Assembly: GCA_002340355.1 (NCBI GenBank)
Contig: DDLX01000042.1
Span: forward strand, 1-64,000
DNA from: Cytophagales bacterium UBA2561
GTDB lineage: Bacteria > Bacteroidota > Bacteroidia > Cytophagales > Thermoflexibacteraceae
Direction: 5' to 3'
DNA: 64,000 nt
Shown: positions 54,227 through 63,759 of the stretch, piece after piece
How the letters are laid out: every line of letters starts with the position of its first letter
Position numbering within the stretch: position 1 is the stretch's first letter
Position numbers and translations under genes: made by a program
The notes under the pieces: generated by a model
What the model saw: the letters and a program-made list of their open reading frames with translations, nothing else
What the model was told of the DNA's origin: nothing
Database searches by the model: none

Positions 54227-56455
54227 TTAATTCAAGAACTCACCCAAGGTATTATCATACAAACTTTTAGCTTCTTCCGAAGAAATGACGGTTTGTTCGT
54301 TGATGACATAATCCGAATCGGTTACTTTGCCGACCAACGTAAAATCTGCACCTTTTTCGGTCAAGAATTTTTCAAAATCAGCTTGTTTTTCAGGGGCAAT
54401 CGAAACCACCGCACGGCTTTGCGATTCGCCAAACAAAAAGGCATCTTTTCGGACTCCGCTTTTAGAAGCGTCAATGGTCTTTGCCTCAAATCCTAAACCA
54501 CTTGCCAATGCCGATTCTGCCAATGCCACAAATAAACCTCCATCCGAAATATCATGCGCCGAAGCAATCAATTTATTAGCAATTAATTCGGAGATAGTTT
54601 GCTGAAAATCAAATTCATAATCCAAATCAAAGGCAGGCGTTGGAGAGGCTTTTACACCATGATACGAGTACAAATATTCAGACGAAGCAATGCAATTTTC
54701 AGACTTCCCGATTTGATAAATTAAATCCCCCGAATTCTTGAAGTTCAAGGTCATTTTGTTCTCCAAACCTTCCAAAAGTCCCAACATTCCAATCGTTGGC
54801 GTAGGGAAAACAGGACCTTCATCTGAACTTTGATTATAAAAACTCACATTTCCACCCGTAACTGGTGTTTTGAATTTTTCACAGCCTTTTTTCATGCCTT
54901 TGATAGCTCCGACAAAATGCCAATAAACCTCTGGAACATAAGGATTTCCAAAGTTCAAGCAGTTGGTAATGGCGACAGGTTCACCACCCGAACAAACAAT
55001 ATTTCGAGCGGCTTCAGCTACGGCAATCGCTGTACCTTCTTCGGGGTCAGCATTGACATAACGAGAATTACAATCCACCGTAATGACGATGTTTTTATCT
55101 GTTCCTTTGACATTTACAATTGCTGCATCCGAAGGCTGATTTGTTGAAGTATTTGCCGTTCCCACCATCGAATCGTATTGTTCATAAATCCAAGACCGTG
55201 AACAAATATTCGGATTTTTCAATAAATGATTCACAATTTTTGGATAATCTGCTTCCGAAGGTTCGGTAATTTGGTCAATATTGAATTTTTTAAATTCCTG
55301 AAAATAAGCAGGCTCTTTATATTCTCGGTTATAAACTGGCGCACCACCACCCAAAACCAAATCATCAGCAGGAACATCGGCGACCAATTCATCACCTTCG
55401 TAAAAATGAAGTCGTTCGGTATCAGTAACTTCTCCAATTTGGACGCAATTTAAATCCCATTTATCAAAAATCGCTTTGGCTTCGTCCTCTTTTCCTTTCT
55501 CAACCACAATCAACATCCGTTCTTGAGATTCAGATAATAAAATCTCAAAAGGTTTCATGTTACTTTGTCGAGTTGGTACTTTGTTAAGGTCGATTTTCAT
55601 GCCGTGTGCGCCTTTAGCACTCATTTCGGAAGTGGAACAAATAATTCCTGCCGCTCCCATGTCCTGAATTCCAACTACAATTCCACTGGCAATAATTTCG
55701 AGAGATGCTTCAAGCAATAATTTTTCTTGAAAAGGGTCACCAACTTGAACTGAAGGAAGGTCATTAACTGAGTCTTCGGTAATATCTTTGGAGGCAAATG
55801 CTGCTCCATGAATTCCGTCTTTTCCAGTCGAAGAACCGACAATAAAAACAGGATTTCCGACACCGTAAGAAGTTGCCGAAGCAGTTTTATCCGTTTCTAC
55901 AATCCCAGCCGAAAACGCATTGACCAAAGGATTGATATTGTAACAATCATCAAAATAAACCTCTCCGCCCACCGTAGGAACTCCAAAGGCATTGCCATAA
56001 TCACCAATTCCTTTGACCACACCACGAACTAACCATTTGGTTTTGTCAGATTCAATATTTCCAAATCGAAGGGAATTTAGTTGAGCGATTGGACGTGCGC
56101 CCATCGTGAAAATATCCCGATTAATTCCACCAACTCCAGTCGCCGCACCTTGATAGGGTTCAAGAGCCGAAGGGTGGTTATGTGATTCAATTTTGAAGCA
56201 ACAAGCCAAGCCATCCCCAATATCTACCAAACCCGCATTTTCTTCACCTGCCTCGGCAAGCATTCTATCGGATTCACGAGGCAAGGTTTTGAGCCAAACA
56301 ATTGAGTTTTTGTAAGAACAATGTTCTGACCACATGACCGAAAAAATACTTAATTCTGTAAAATTCGGTGTTCGTCCTAAAATTTCCTTGATTTTCTCAA
56401 ACTCTTCTTCGAGAAGCCCCAACTTTTGGGCGGTTTCTACGGTAGGAAGTTTCAT
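54227..56455 (-). CDS. purL: Phosphoribosylformylglycinamidine synthase, large subunit
   Basis: A 742-residue small-type PurL, which performs the ATP-dependent step from FGAR to FGAM in purine synthesis. Small PurL needs the glutaminase PurQ and PurS, which are not in this window. Typical motifs are SVMWSEHCSYKNS, GDGLACCFKIESHNHPSALE, PYQGAATGVGGINRDIFTMG, GIQDMGAAGIICSTSEM and AHDISDGGLFVALAE, with the two AIR-synthase-like halves. Length fits the B. subtilis type, distinct from the ~1200-residue fused form common in many Bacteroidota. A strong terminator follows. It may share transcription with the DUF493 gene upstream. Confidence 0.97.
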   Translation of the reverse strand: MKLPTVETAQKLGLLEEEFEKIKEILGRTPNFTELSIFSVMWSEHCSYKNSIVWLKTLPRESDRMLAEAGEENAGLVDIGDGLACCFKIESHNHPSALEPYQGAATGVGGINRDIFTMGARPIAQLNSLRFGNIESDKTKWLVRGVVKGIGDYGNAFGVPTVGGEVYFDDCYNINPLVNAFSAGIVETDKTASATSYGVGNPVFIVGSSTGKDGIHGAAFASKDITEDSVNDLPSVQVGDPFQEKLLLEASLEIIASGIVVGIQDMGAAGIICSTSEMSAKGAHGMKIDLNKVPTRQSNMKPFEILLSESQERMLIVVEKGKEDEAKAIFDKWDLNCVQIGEVTDTERLHFYEGDELVADVPADDLVLGGGAPVYNREYKEPAYFQEFKKFNIDQITEPSEADYPKIVNHLLKNPNICSRSWIYEQYDSMVGTANTSTNQPSDAAIVNVKGTDKNIVITVDCNSRYVNADPEEGTAIAVAEAARNIVCSGGEPVAITNCLNFGNPYVPEVYWHFVGAIKGMKKGCEKFKTPVTGGNVSFYNQSSDEGPVFPTPTIGMLGLLEGLENKMTLNFKNSGDLIYQIGKSENCIASSEYLYSYHGVKASPTPAFDLDYEFDFQQTISELIANKLIASAHDISDGGLFVALAESALASGLGFEAKTIDASKSGVRKDAFLFGESQSRAVVSIAPEKQADFEKFLTEKGADFTLVGKVTDSDYVINEQTVISSEEAKSLYDNTLGEFLN

Positions 56456-56638
56456 ATTTTATATGATTAAGCGATTTCGTTACAAGTCCATTAAAAGAAC
56501 GAAGGTCGGAAATTAGAAGGAATTTTTTGGCGATTTCTCTAAGGATAGATATTATCACAATCTAATTAACTTATTAGGTCTCTCAAAAATATCCTAATTT
56601 TTACTTTTTAGAAAATAGAAGTATTTAGGGTTAATTGA

Positions 56639-56926
56639 TTAAATCCTTAGGCTAACTCCTTCAATTTTAGCAGCTTCCTTATAAATCCGAATGATATCCA
56701 AGGAGGAAATCATTACTGTTTGAATTTTTAATATTTTAGTTTCATTCCTATCCTGAGTAGAAATCAAAACCGTTGGGTCAAATAATGACTTAATTTGAGT
56801 TATTTTTTCTTCTTGCTCACCTAGCGCAACCATTAATTCAAATACATAAATCGAAGGAAATACGTAATCTTTTTCGAGTTGCTCTCTCAATTTTCGATAA
56901 AAAAGAGCTTTTTCTTTTTCTGTCAT
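56639..56926 (-). CDS. DUF493 (YbeD-like) small protein
   Basis: A 95-residue protein matching DUF493: KLREQLEKDYVFPSIYVFEL at the start, an ACT-like beta-alpha-beta core, and a final helix with IIRIYKEAAKIEGVSLRI. In E. coli, YbeD has an ACT-like fold and unknown function. The gene lies 42 bases after a secreted-protein gene and 183 bases before purL on the same strand. It is well conserved in Bacteroidota, where it usually ends in a KIEGV motif as here. Confidence 0.8.
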   Translation of the reverse strand: MTEKEKALFYRKLREQLEKDYVFPSIYVFELMVALGEQEEKITQIKSLFDPTVLISTQDRNETKILKIQTVMISSLDIIRIYKEAAKIEGVSLRI

Positions 56927-56968
56927 TTTAAATCTAAAAATAGTATTTTTCGAATAAATTAGTTTGCC

Positions 56969-58465
56969 TTAAAATTTAAATTTGGCTAGATAAAAAACTT
57001 CTCGTTTCCCTTTATCATCTGTGTTTTCGGTATTACGAACAACTCGATAGCCACTTGCCAAAAAATAGTTATCATACCAATTAAAAACAGATTCTCGTGT
57101 GGCTCTTCGGATTTTATCTTTAGAATAAAAAACGGGTACTCTTCGAATAGGAAATGTTTTGGGAGTTTCAGTTTTGGTAAAAGAAGCAGCATAAAACTTT
57201 GATTCTCTTCCGTGATAAAACAGCCATTCATTACCTCGTTTTTTGAGTGCAGAAATAACTCGTAAATTTCTTAATTTGAAGTAGTTATGTTTTATAGAAT
57301 TATCCCAAAGCAGTTCTCCTTCCTTGTCCATTGTTATCATAAATCCGTGTGTATAAATGAAGCCTTCTAAAATATGTCCTCCTCGAACAGGAGTACGCCA
57401 TGTATTGAAAGGGTCAAGAGGATTGTCTTGTTGATAAACAGGATAATAGGCTTCTCCGACCAAAATTAATTGATCATCTATCCACATCGGATGGCGCAAC
57501 AATACACGAGAAGTACGGGTATAATTAGGATCTTTTTTCGAGTCTTTTATACGATTTTGTTGTTTTTTAGGCAAATAATTGAAGAAGTTTTCTAAATCTG
57601 TAAATTTGTAAAATTTGAAGAAATCAGGTTTTTGATTGTCTGCTTTGGCATCAAACTGAGCAACAAAAAAACCTTCGGGCAAAGTTCGAAAAGTAGAAGC
57701 ATATACCCCTGAAAAAAGATGTTTATTTCCTACAGTTTTGAGTTTAGCATCAAAAATAATGGGTTCTTTACCATCATAAACCGTGTATTCATGTTTTAAT
57801 GTTGCTGTTTGGAGGGCAAACGTTTTAACTTTTACTACAAAATGACGATACTTTTGATGCATGACAGTGATATAAATCTCCTGATTTTGACGGCTTATAC
57901 TAATAGCAGAAATTTTCGTTTTTCGAGTGAGGGAAGCCGATAATGCCTTGACTCTAGGATTTTTCTGATTCAAATCAAAATGAAAAATTATAGGTATTCT
58001 TCGAAGCATTCCTGTTACAAAACAATGTCCATCTACTACTACAAAACTCGAAATCAATAGTTTTTTGAGGGTAAATAAATGATGAATTTTAGATTGTAAT
58101 GTTTTGGTATTCAAGGCTAAAACTTGAAGCTCATCTTTTTTGTAATTGTAAAATAATGAATATGAAACACCTTTATCTTGTGAGCGTCCAACCAAATATA
58201 ATTTAGGAGAAATGGAAATAGTGGTACTATCCAATAGCTGGAAATTAGTATCTAGTCTAATAAAAGTCCAATTATTATTACTAGATAATATAGGTGATTT
58301 TTCCGACTTAGTAAGCAATAACCCTTCTTTTCCAAGCGATTGTATTAAGTAATTATTTTCAGGATAAATAGCTGGAATTTCTAATACCTTTGTGGAATCA
58401 GATTGTCCGTATGTATTAAAAAATGCTCCGATAAATAATCCCAAAAAAAGTAGAAGTTGTTTCAT
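56969..58465 (-). CDS. Secreted orphan protein
   Basis: A 498-residue protein with a signal peptide (LLLFLGLFIGAFFNTYGQ, cleavage before SDSTKV). The mature part is rich in beta strands with repeating blade-like patterns such as hydrophobic strand-turn-Asp/Asn (NNNWTFIRLDTNFQLLDSTT, GKEPIIFDAKLKTVG), suggesting a beta-propeller or similar fold. A conserved-looking YYPVYQQDNPLDPFNTWRTP, then VRGGHILEGFIYTHG, stands out near residue 340. No lipobox or sorting domain is present, so it is probably periplasmic. It forms a run with the 160-residue secreted protein upstream (77-base gap). Function is unknown. Confidence 0.72.
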   Translation of the reverse strand: MKQLLLFLGLFIGAFFNTYGQSDSTKVLEIPAIYPENNYLIQSLGKEGLLLTKSEKSPILSSNNNWTFIRLDTNFQLLDSTTISISPKLYLVGRSQDKGVSYSLFYNYKKDELQVLALNTKTLQSKIHHLFTLKKLLISSFVVVDGHCFVTGMLRRIPIIFHFDLNQKNPRVKALSASLTRKTKISAISISRQNQEIYITVMHQKYRHFVVKVKTFALQTATLKHEYTVYDGKEPIIFDAKLKTVGNKHLFSGVYASTFRTLPEGFFVAQFDAKADNQKPDFFKFYKFTDLENFFNYLPKKQQNRIKDSKKDPNYTRTSRVLLRHPMWIDDQLILVGEAYYPVYQQDNPLDPFNTWRTPVRGGHILEGFIYTHGFMITMDKEGELLWDNSIKHNYFKLRNLRVISALKKRGNEWLFYHGRESKFYAASFTKTETPKTFPIRRVPVFYSKDKIRRATRESVFNWYDNYFLASGYRVVRNTENTDDKGKREVFYLAKFKF

Positions 58466-58542
58466 AACTTAGCATTAATCTGACGGATGTTTTTAATATA
58501 AAAATCTGATTATCAATATTTAAAATCTTTCTGTAATACCCT

Positions 58543-59025
58543 CTATAATATTGAGAAAGATTCAAAATAATTCGTTACTCTTTTATCGTTGATATACGAT
58601 TTATCTGAAATTACTAATAATTGGAAAATCTTATTTTGATGCACTAAAATACGGCATTGAATATAAACATTGTCTGCATTTCTGAACTTCAGATTAATAC
58701 CTGTTCCTCCTGAAAAAGACTCCGAAGATGTAACTATTCCATTATGAGTTAGTGTTTTAACGATACCATTAACTAACTGAATTTGATGTTGCTTTTTTAA
58801 TGATTTATCCAGTTCAGTAATCACAATACCGTAGGCAGTTTCTCGACTCTTGGAACGATACTGCCATGTCGTATATTTCCCTTCTTTTTTTTCAAGGGAA
58901 GGCTCATTAGGAAAAGCAATTTTGAATCCCGCCTCTCGATATAAATAAATTTGATACGACTCGGATTGACCGTAAACTGTCCCCGAAATAACCATAAAAA
59001 CCAACCAAAATCCAATATTTTTCAT
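58543..59025 (-). CDS. Small secreted orphan protein
   Basis: A 160-residue protein with a signal peptide (GFWLVFMVISGTVYG, cleavage before QSESYQ). The mature part looks like a PsbP/DUF1795-like alpha-beta sandwich (AGFKIAFPNEPSLEKKEG, YGIVITELDKSL, and VYIQCRILVHQNKIFQLLVI near the end). The FKIAFP-x-EP motif is common in such secreted proteins. It lies directly upstream of the larger secreted orphan, probably in one operon, and both signal peptides end in YGQS. The role is unknown. Confidence 0.7.
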   Translation of the reverse strand: MKNIGFWLVFMVISGTVYGQSESYQIYLYREAGFKIAFPNEPSLEKKEGKYTTWQYRSKSRETAYGIVITELDKSLKKQHQIQLVNGIVKTLTHNGIVTSSESFSGGTGINLKFRNADNVYIQCRILVHQNKIFQLLVISDKSYINDKRVTNYFESFSIL

Positions 59026-59198
59026 TACTATTATAAATGATAAATTATTAATATTTTTAAAACAATATTAATTTTGTTTATGACCAATAAAATACGGACT
59101 AAGATGTGAACTTTTTTCTTAAAAATACTATCTTTAGCTTTCTTTACTACAATAAAGTAATGAATTTCATTCAAGCAACTTCATCCCACTTTTGACTT

Positions 59199-61301
59199 AT
59201 GTTCTGGACACCTTATGTTTTTGTACGATTAGTCGGCTGGCTTATTTTAGGTATTGCATTTTACTTCATCTTTGAACCTAATTTTTCTTATTGGGTCGAA
59301 TTATTTGGTATCCTAACCTTATGTTATGGCTTTTTATTTCAGTATATTCGCCGTCAAAAATCATATCAATTTGCTTCTATTTTTGGCAATTTAGCCTTTT
59401 TGTTGGTCTTTATTTTTGGCATTGCTCTCACGGATTTAAAAACTCCTCATCAACATCCCAACCACTTCATAAATTTTAAAGATTCTGTAACTCATTTTGA
59501 GGCTGTTTTAGTTTCTGACCTCAGTGAAAAACTAAAATCCTATAAAGCGGAGGTTCAAATTTCACGAGTGTATTCAGCCCAAAGATGGCATTTTGTCAAA
59601 AGCAAAGCGATTATCTATTTTCAGAAATCAACCCTATTTACGGATTTTCATTATGGTACAAAAATTATTGCTAAAGGTTTTCCTCACTTAATTCGTCCAC
59701 CTGAAAACCCTGAAACCTTTGATTATCAAAGTTATTTAAAAAATAAAGGGATTTATCATCAGTTATATTTACCGCAGAGTGCTGTTGTGAAGATGGGAGA
59801 AGAACCATTGAATTGGGGATTAAATTTTGCTTACCAAATACGCCGATTTTGTGCTGATAAATTACGAAAATATGTTCCTAATCCTGAATCTGCTAGCATT
59901 GTGGTAGCTTTAGTATTGGGTTTAAAAGATGGCATTAGCCATGAACTTCGAGAGGTTTATACTTCAGCAGGGGTTATACATGTTTTGGCAGTTTCAGGGC
60001 TTCATGTTGGTATCATTTTCATGCTGATTTCCAAAGTTTTTCATCGCTTGAATGACACTAAGAAAGGAAAGTTACTTTTTACTTTTTTAGTGATTGGTAT
60101 TCTTTTTTTGTACGCCTTAATTACTGGATTTTCGCCGTCTGTGGTGCGCTCGGTGGTGATGTTTTCTTCTTTTACATGGGCAACTGCCAGCCAACGTGGG
60201 TCAAATATTTATAATACTATTGCTTTTTCAGCTTTTGTAATGTTGTGTTACAACCCTTATTTTTTGATAGAGGTCGGTTTTCAATTATCATATTTAGCTG
60301 TTATTGGTATTGTTTACTTTTATCCCAAATTATATCCTTTATGGACTCCACCTTGGAAAGGTCTCCGCTTTTTTTGGCAATTGATAATTGTTTCAGTATC
60401 TGCACAAATTGCCGTGACTCCAATTAGTTTATACTATTTTCATCAATTTTCAGTGTATTTCTTATTGGCAAATGCCCTTATAGTACCATTAATTCCGTGT
60501 TTAATTGGTTTGAGTTTAGGCACGTTAGGACTTTCATTTTTAGATATTTTCTCAGAAAATGGGGATAATATTTTAGCCGAGTTTTTAGGTGAAGTTTTGA
60601 GTAAATTCATGATGATTCTTAACACTGGCTTAACCTATGTCAATCGTTTACCGTTCTATTTAGTAGAAAATGTTTCTATTTCTGCCTTCGAAACGATCCT
60701 ACTTTATGGGGTCATAGTTGGAATATCGTGTTTATTCTATTTTCGTAAATTTTGGATTTTATGGTTTGTCCTAAGTTGTTCCGTAATTTTTTGTGGACAA
60801 GCAATTTATAAATATTGGAATACCAGCCAACAACGCCAATTGGTAATTTATAGCTTAAAAAGTGCAAATGTGGCTTTTATAGATGGTCATGAGGTTACTT
60901 TGCTTTCTGATTCCATAACGGTTCATAATCAAAAGCAACTACAAACACAACTAGGAGGACATTGGCGAAAACAAAATATTAGAATAGCTAATTTCTTCTC
61001 ATTCCCTAAAAGTACACGTAAGAAATATATATCCTTAGCAAAATTTAACAAAATAAGTATTTTAATAAACCCTAAAAAACGAAAAATAAACTTAAATAAA
61101 ATACCTAATGCAGATATTTTAATTTTAGATTACCATCATTATAATGAATTATTAAAATTAAACAAAAATAAATTTATTGAGATTATTATTACTCATATTC
61201 CTAAAAATATTCCGCTAACAGATTTGAAACAAATACTTGCCAAAAAGTGCCAAAAATTCACTTTAATTCATCAAAATCATAGTTTTATACAATCTTTTTA
61301 A
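59199..61301 (+). CDS. comEC: ComEC/Rec2-family competence protein
   Basis: A 700-residue membrane protein. An N-terminal DUF4131-like region with an OB-like soluble part (residues about 80-215) is followed by the competence domain with about eight membrane segments (230-520), including VLALGLKDGIS-like EVYTSAGVIHVLAVSGLHVG, a family hallmark. ComEC forms the inner-membrane channel that imports single-stranded DNA during transformation. The C-terminus (about 530-700) is short and basic and lacks the metallo-beta-lactamase domain found in longer ComECs, as in many Bacteroidota. The gene is transcribed alone; a TATCTTTA near 59128 is a possible -7 box. Confidence 0.93.
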   Translation: MFWTPYVFVRLVGWLILGIAFYFIFEPNFSYWVELFGILTLCYGFLFQYIRRQKSYQFASIFGNLAFLLVFIFGIALTDLKTPHQHPNHFINFKDSVTHFEAVLVSDLSEKLKSYKAEVQISRVYSAQRWHFVKSKAIIYFQKSTLFTDFHYGTKIIAKGFPHLIRPPENPETFDYQSYLKNKGIYHQLYLPQSAVVKMGEEPLNWGLNFAYQIRRFCADKLRKYVPNPESASIVVALVLGLKDGISHELREVYTSAGVIHVLAVSGLHVGIIFMLISKVFHRLNDTKKGKLLFTFLVIGILFLYALITGFSPSVVRSVVMFSSFTWATASQRGSNIYNTIAFSAFVMLCYNPYFLIEVGFQLSYLAVIGIVYFYPKLYPLWTPPWKGLRFFWQLIIVSVSAQIAVTPISLYYFHQFSVYFLLANALIVPLIPCLIGLSLGTLGLSFLDIFSENGDNILAEFLGEVLSKFMMILNTGLTYVNRLPFYLVENVSISAFETILLYGVIVGISCLFYFRKFWILWFVLSCSVIFCGQAIYKYWNTSQQRQLVIYSLKSANVAFIDGHEVTLLSDSITVHNQKQLQTQLGGHWRKQNIRIANFFSFPKSTRKKYISLAKFNKISILINPKKRKINLNKIPNADILILDYHHYNELLKLNKNKFIEIIITHIPKNIPLTDLKQILAKKCQKFTLIHQNHSFIQSF

Positions 61302-61533
61302 GTTTAGAATCAATGAATTCAATTGGTTATTATAGATTATATTCCTTGTAGAAAAACCTTGTTTTGTTGAACAGATAAAAGTTTATAAAAAAATTTGGAT
61401 AAAATCTTGGACATCCAAAAAACCATGCTTATCTTTGAACCTGACATTTGTGCTATTTATACTAACCCTAAACAATTTTATCGCACCCACATTGACTTTC
61501 ATTGTTTATTCTGTTACCAAAAACTAATCTGCC

Positions 61534-61698
61534 ATGTATTTTTCAAGTTCAATTTATGCTCATCCCATTGCTGATGCGGCACGATTTTTTAGTCAAAAGA
61601 AAGCGAAAAAAAAACAGACTACCTCAAACGTAGTGTCTGCTGAAACCAAGTCTTCTTATGCTAAATCTTCTTCTACAAAATCACTTTCTGAAAAATAA
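61534..61698 (+). CDS. Possible small basic protein
   Basis: A 54-residue frame, MYFSSSIYAHPIADAARFFS, then a Lys-rich and Ser/Thr/Lys tail (QKKAKKKQ; SSTKSLSEK). ATG and TAA are clear, it lies in a 630-bp gap after comEC, and a strong terminator follows 83 bases later, which suggests a transcript. No family is recognised. A chance frame cannot be ruled out. Confidence 0.35.
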   Translation: MYFSSSIYAHPIADAARFFSQKKAKKKQTTSNVVSAETKSSYAKSSSTKSLSEK

Positions 61699-61781
61699 TT
61701 CTTTTTTATTTCTAAATTATTTTTAGATTGTGATACGCCAATAGTTGTATTGAGTAAATGTAAAAACTGACTAACCTGAAG

Positions 61782-61808
61782 TCTCCCTATCATAAGGGAG
61801 ATTTTTTT
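61782..61808 (+). terminator. Rho-independent terminator
   Basis: TCTCCCT-ATCATA-AGGGAGA followed by seven T. It ends transcription from comEC or from the small ORF at 61534, ahead of the ABC exporter gene. Confidence 0.85.
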
Positions 61809-61930
61809 GTGTTTGAATCAATATAAAATTAAAGCTGTACTTCAAGTTTTTTAGTAATTTTGCGTATATCACTAGCAAAATCAGGCTAATCAATGATTGA
61901 AATATAAATATTTTTATACTATAATTATTT

Positions 61931-63718
61931 ATGTACCAACATATTAAAGTTATATTTACAAAGAATGAGCGTATGCAGCTCATTTTTTTGCTTTTTGGGA
62001 TTTTAGGATTAGGAATTTCAGAATCTTTGGGAATTGGTTTATTGATTCCGTTAATTGATATTTTTATGAATCCTGATAAAATCCATGAAATAGAACTATT
62101 AGAAAAATTATATCATTTCTCAGGAGCCGAAGCAGATACTGATTTTATATTTAGATTATCTACTTTTATCATATCTTTTTTTGTATTTAAATTAATATAT
62201 TCGTTATCAATCACTTATATTAGTTCAAGGTTGACGTCTAATTTTGAAATTAGATTAAGCAATCAGATTTTATCTACTTATCTAAAAAAAGGATATCAGT
62301 TTCATCTTGAAAATAATTCTGCCGTATTATTCAAGAATGTAACTACTGAAGTTAGCACTGTTTGTCAAAGTTTTATTAATGTATTGTTGAAACTACTCTC
62401 TGAGACAGTTATTATTTTGTGCATTTTAGTCTTTTTATTGGTGATGTATCCTGAAGTAACCCTAACCTCTTTATTGGTTTTAGGTATCTTAGGCGGCATT
62501 ATTTATAAAACAATACAATCAGGAATGAAAGAACTAAGTGCCTTACGTTCAATATATTATGCAGAGTATTTTAAAACAGGAATGGAAGCATTAGATGGGA
62601 TCAAGGATGTCAAGGTATTTAACTCTCGTGATTTTTTTAGAACCCGTTATAAAGACTCTTTTACAAAAGCCTCTCGTATTGCTATTCAATTTACAATGGC
62701 ACAGGGCGCACCTCGTTTTTTGATTGAGGCTATTTTATTTATTGCTTTTATCAGTGTCATGGTTGGAAGTATGTATTTTGGTTATGCTTCTGAAGACTTA
62801 ATCAGTACGATGGCGGTAATGGCAGCAGCTTCAGTTAAGATATTTCCTTCAATTGTTAATATTTCACAAGGAGTTACGAATGTTCGTTTCCATTCTAAAA
62901 ATGTGGAAATTGTAGCCAATATTATTTTGGAAGCTCAAAGTATTGAAGATGAATCTGATGAAAAACATCCCATTAAAATAATTCATTCTCCTATCCGAAT
63001 TCATGACCTATCATTCAGATATAATCAAGAACACCCTAATGTCTTGAAAAACCTCTCTCTTGAGATTACTCCAAATTGTGCTACGGCGTTTGTAGGCGAA
63101 TCAGGTTCAGGAAAAAGTACTTTGATTGATATATTAACAGGTTTATTAAATCCGCAAGTAGGTGAAATTTATTATGGTGAGGAGAAAATAACACCTGAAA
63201 CACTTTATCATTATCGTTCTAAGATTGGATACGTACCTCAGCAAATTTTTCTATATGATGACACCTTACTAGCAAATGTCGCATTTGGAATACGAGAAGA
63301 TGAAATTGATATTCAACGAGTAAAAGAAGTTCTGCATACCGCTCAACTAACAGAATTAGTTACTGGGCTTCCTGAGGGACTTCATACTACAATCGGCGAA
63401 AAAGGAGTTAAACTTTCGGGTGGGCAACGTCAACGCATTGGGATTGCGAGAGCATTGTACCGAAATCCTGAGATTCTTATTTTTGATGAGGCAACGGCAG
63501 CTTTAGATAATCGGACAGAAATAGAAGTAAATCAAGCAATTAAAAACTTACAGCGAAAAGTAACTGTGATTTTAGTCGCACATCGTTTACAAACTATTCA
63601 ACAAGCTGATTTTATTTATTTACTAGATAAGGGAAGTGTTGGGGCATATGGTACTTATGAGGAATTAGCTGAAAAATCGACTCAATTCCAAAAAATTATT
63701 CTACAACAATCTAGTTAA
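61931..63718 (+). CDS. ABC exporter, membrane plus ATPase fused (copy 2)
   Basis: A 595-residue half-transporter with about six N-terminal membrane segments, then an ATPase domain with Walker A GESGSGKST, Q-loop (YVPQQIFLYD), signature LSGGQRQR, Walker B ILIFDEATAALD and H-loop AHRLQ. It parallels copy 1 at 11013-12821 along the full length (LSNQILSTYL versus LSTQLLSAYL; IGYVPQQIFL in both), so the pair arose by duplication. The layout is that of PglK-type lipid-linked oligosaccharide or lipid flippases. A TAATTTTG at 61855-61862 fits a -7 box. trpC follows after 41 bases. Confidence 0.92.
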   Translation: MYQHIKVIFTKNERMQLIFLLFGILGLGISESLGIGLLIPLIDIFMNPDKIHEIELLEKLYHFSGAEADTDFIFRLSTFIISFFVFKLIYSLSITYISSRLTSNFEIRLSNQILSTYLKKGYQFHLENNSAVLFKNVTTEVSTVCQSFINVLLKLLSETVIILCILVFLLVMYPEVTLTSLLVLGILGGIIYKTIQSGMKELSALRSIYYAEYFKTGMEALDGIKDVKVFNSRDFFRTRYKDSFTKASRIAIQFTMAQGAPRFLIEAILFIAFISVMVGSMYFGYASEDLISTMAVMAAASVKIFPSIVNISQGVTNVRFHSKNVEIVANIILEAQSIEDESDEKHPIKIIHSPIRIHDLSFRYNQEHPNVLKNLSLEITPNCATAFVGESGSGKSTLIDILTGLLNPQVGEIYYGEEKITPETLYHYRSKIGYVPQQIFLYDDTLLANVAFGIREDEIDIQRVKEVLHTAQLTELVTGLPEGLHTTIGEKGVKLSGGQRQRIGIARALYRNPEILIFDEATAALDNRTEIEVNQAIKNLQRKVTVILVAHRLQTIQQADFIYLLDKGSVGAYGTYEELAEKSTQFQKIILQQSS

Positions 63719-63759
63719 TATTAGTTCTTTTAAAAGTTAAATTTTTAGAAAAATAAAAA

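Noticed and set aside
61424..61560. 45-residue frame starting at 61424
   Set aside because: It is rich in Cys, Phe and His without a coherent pattern and overlaps the better candidate at 61534.
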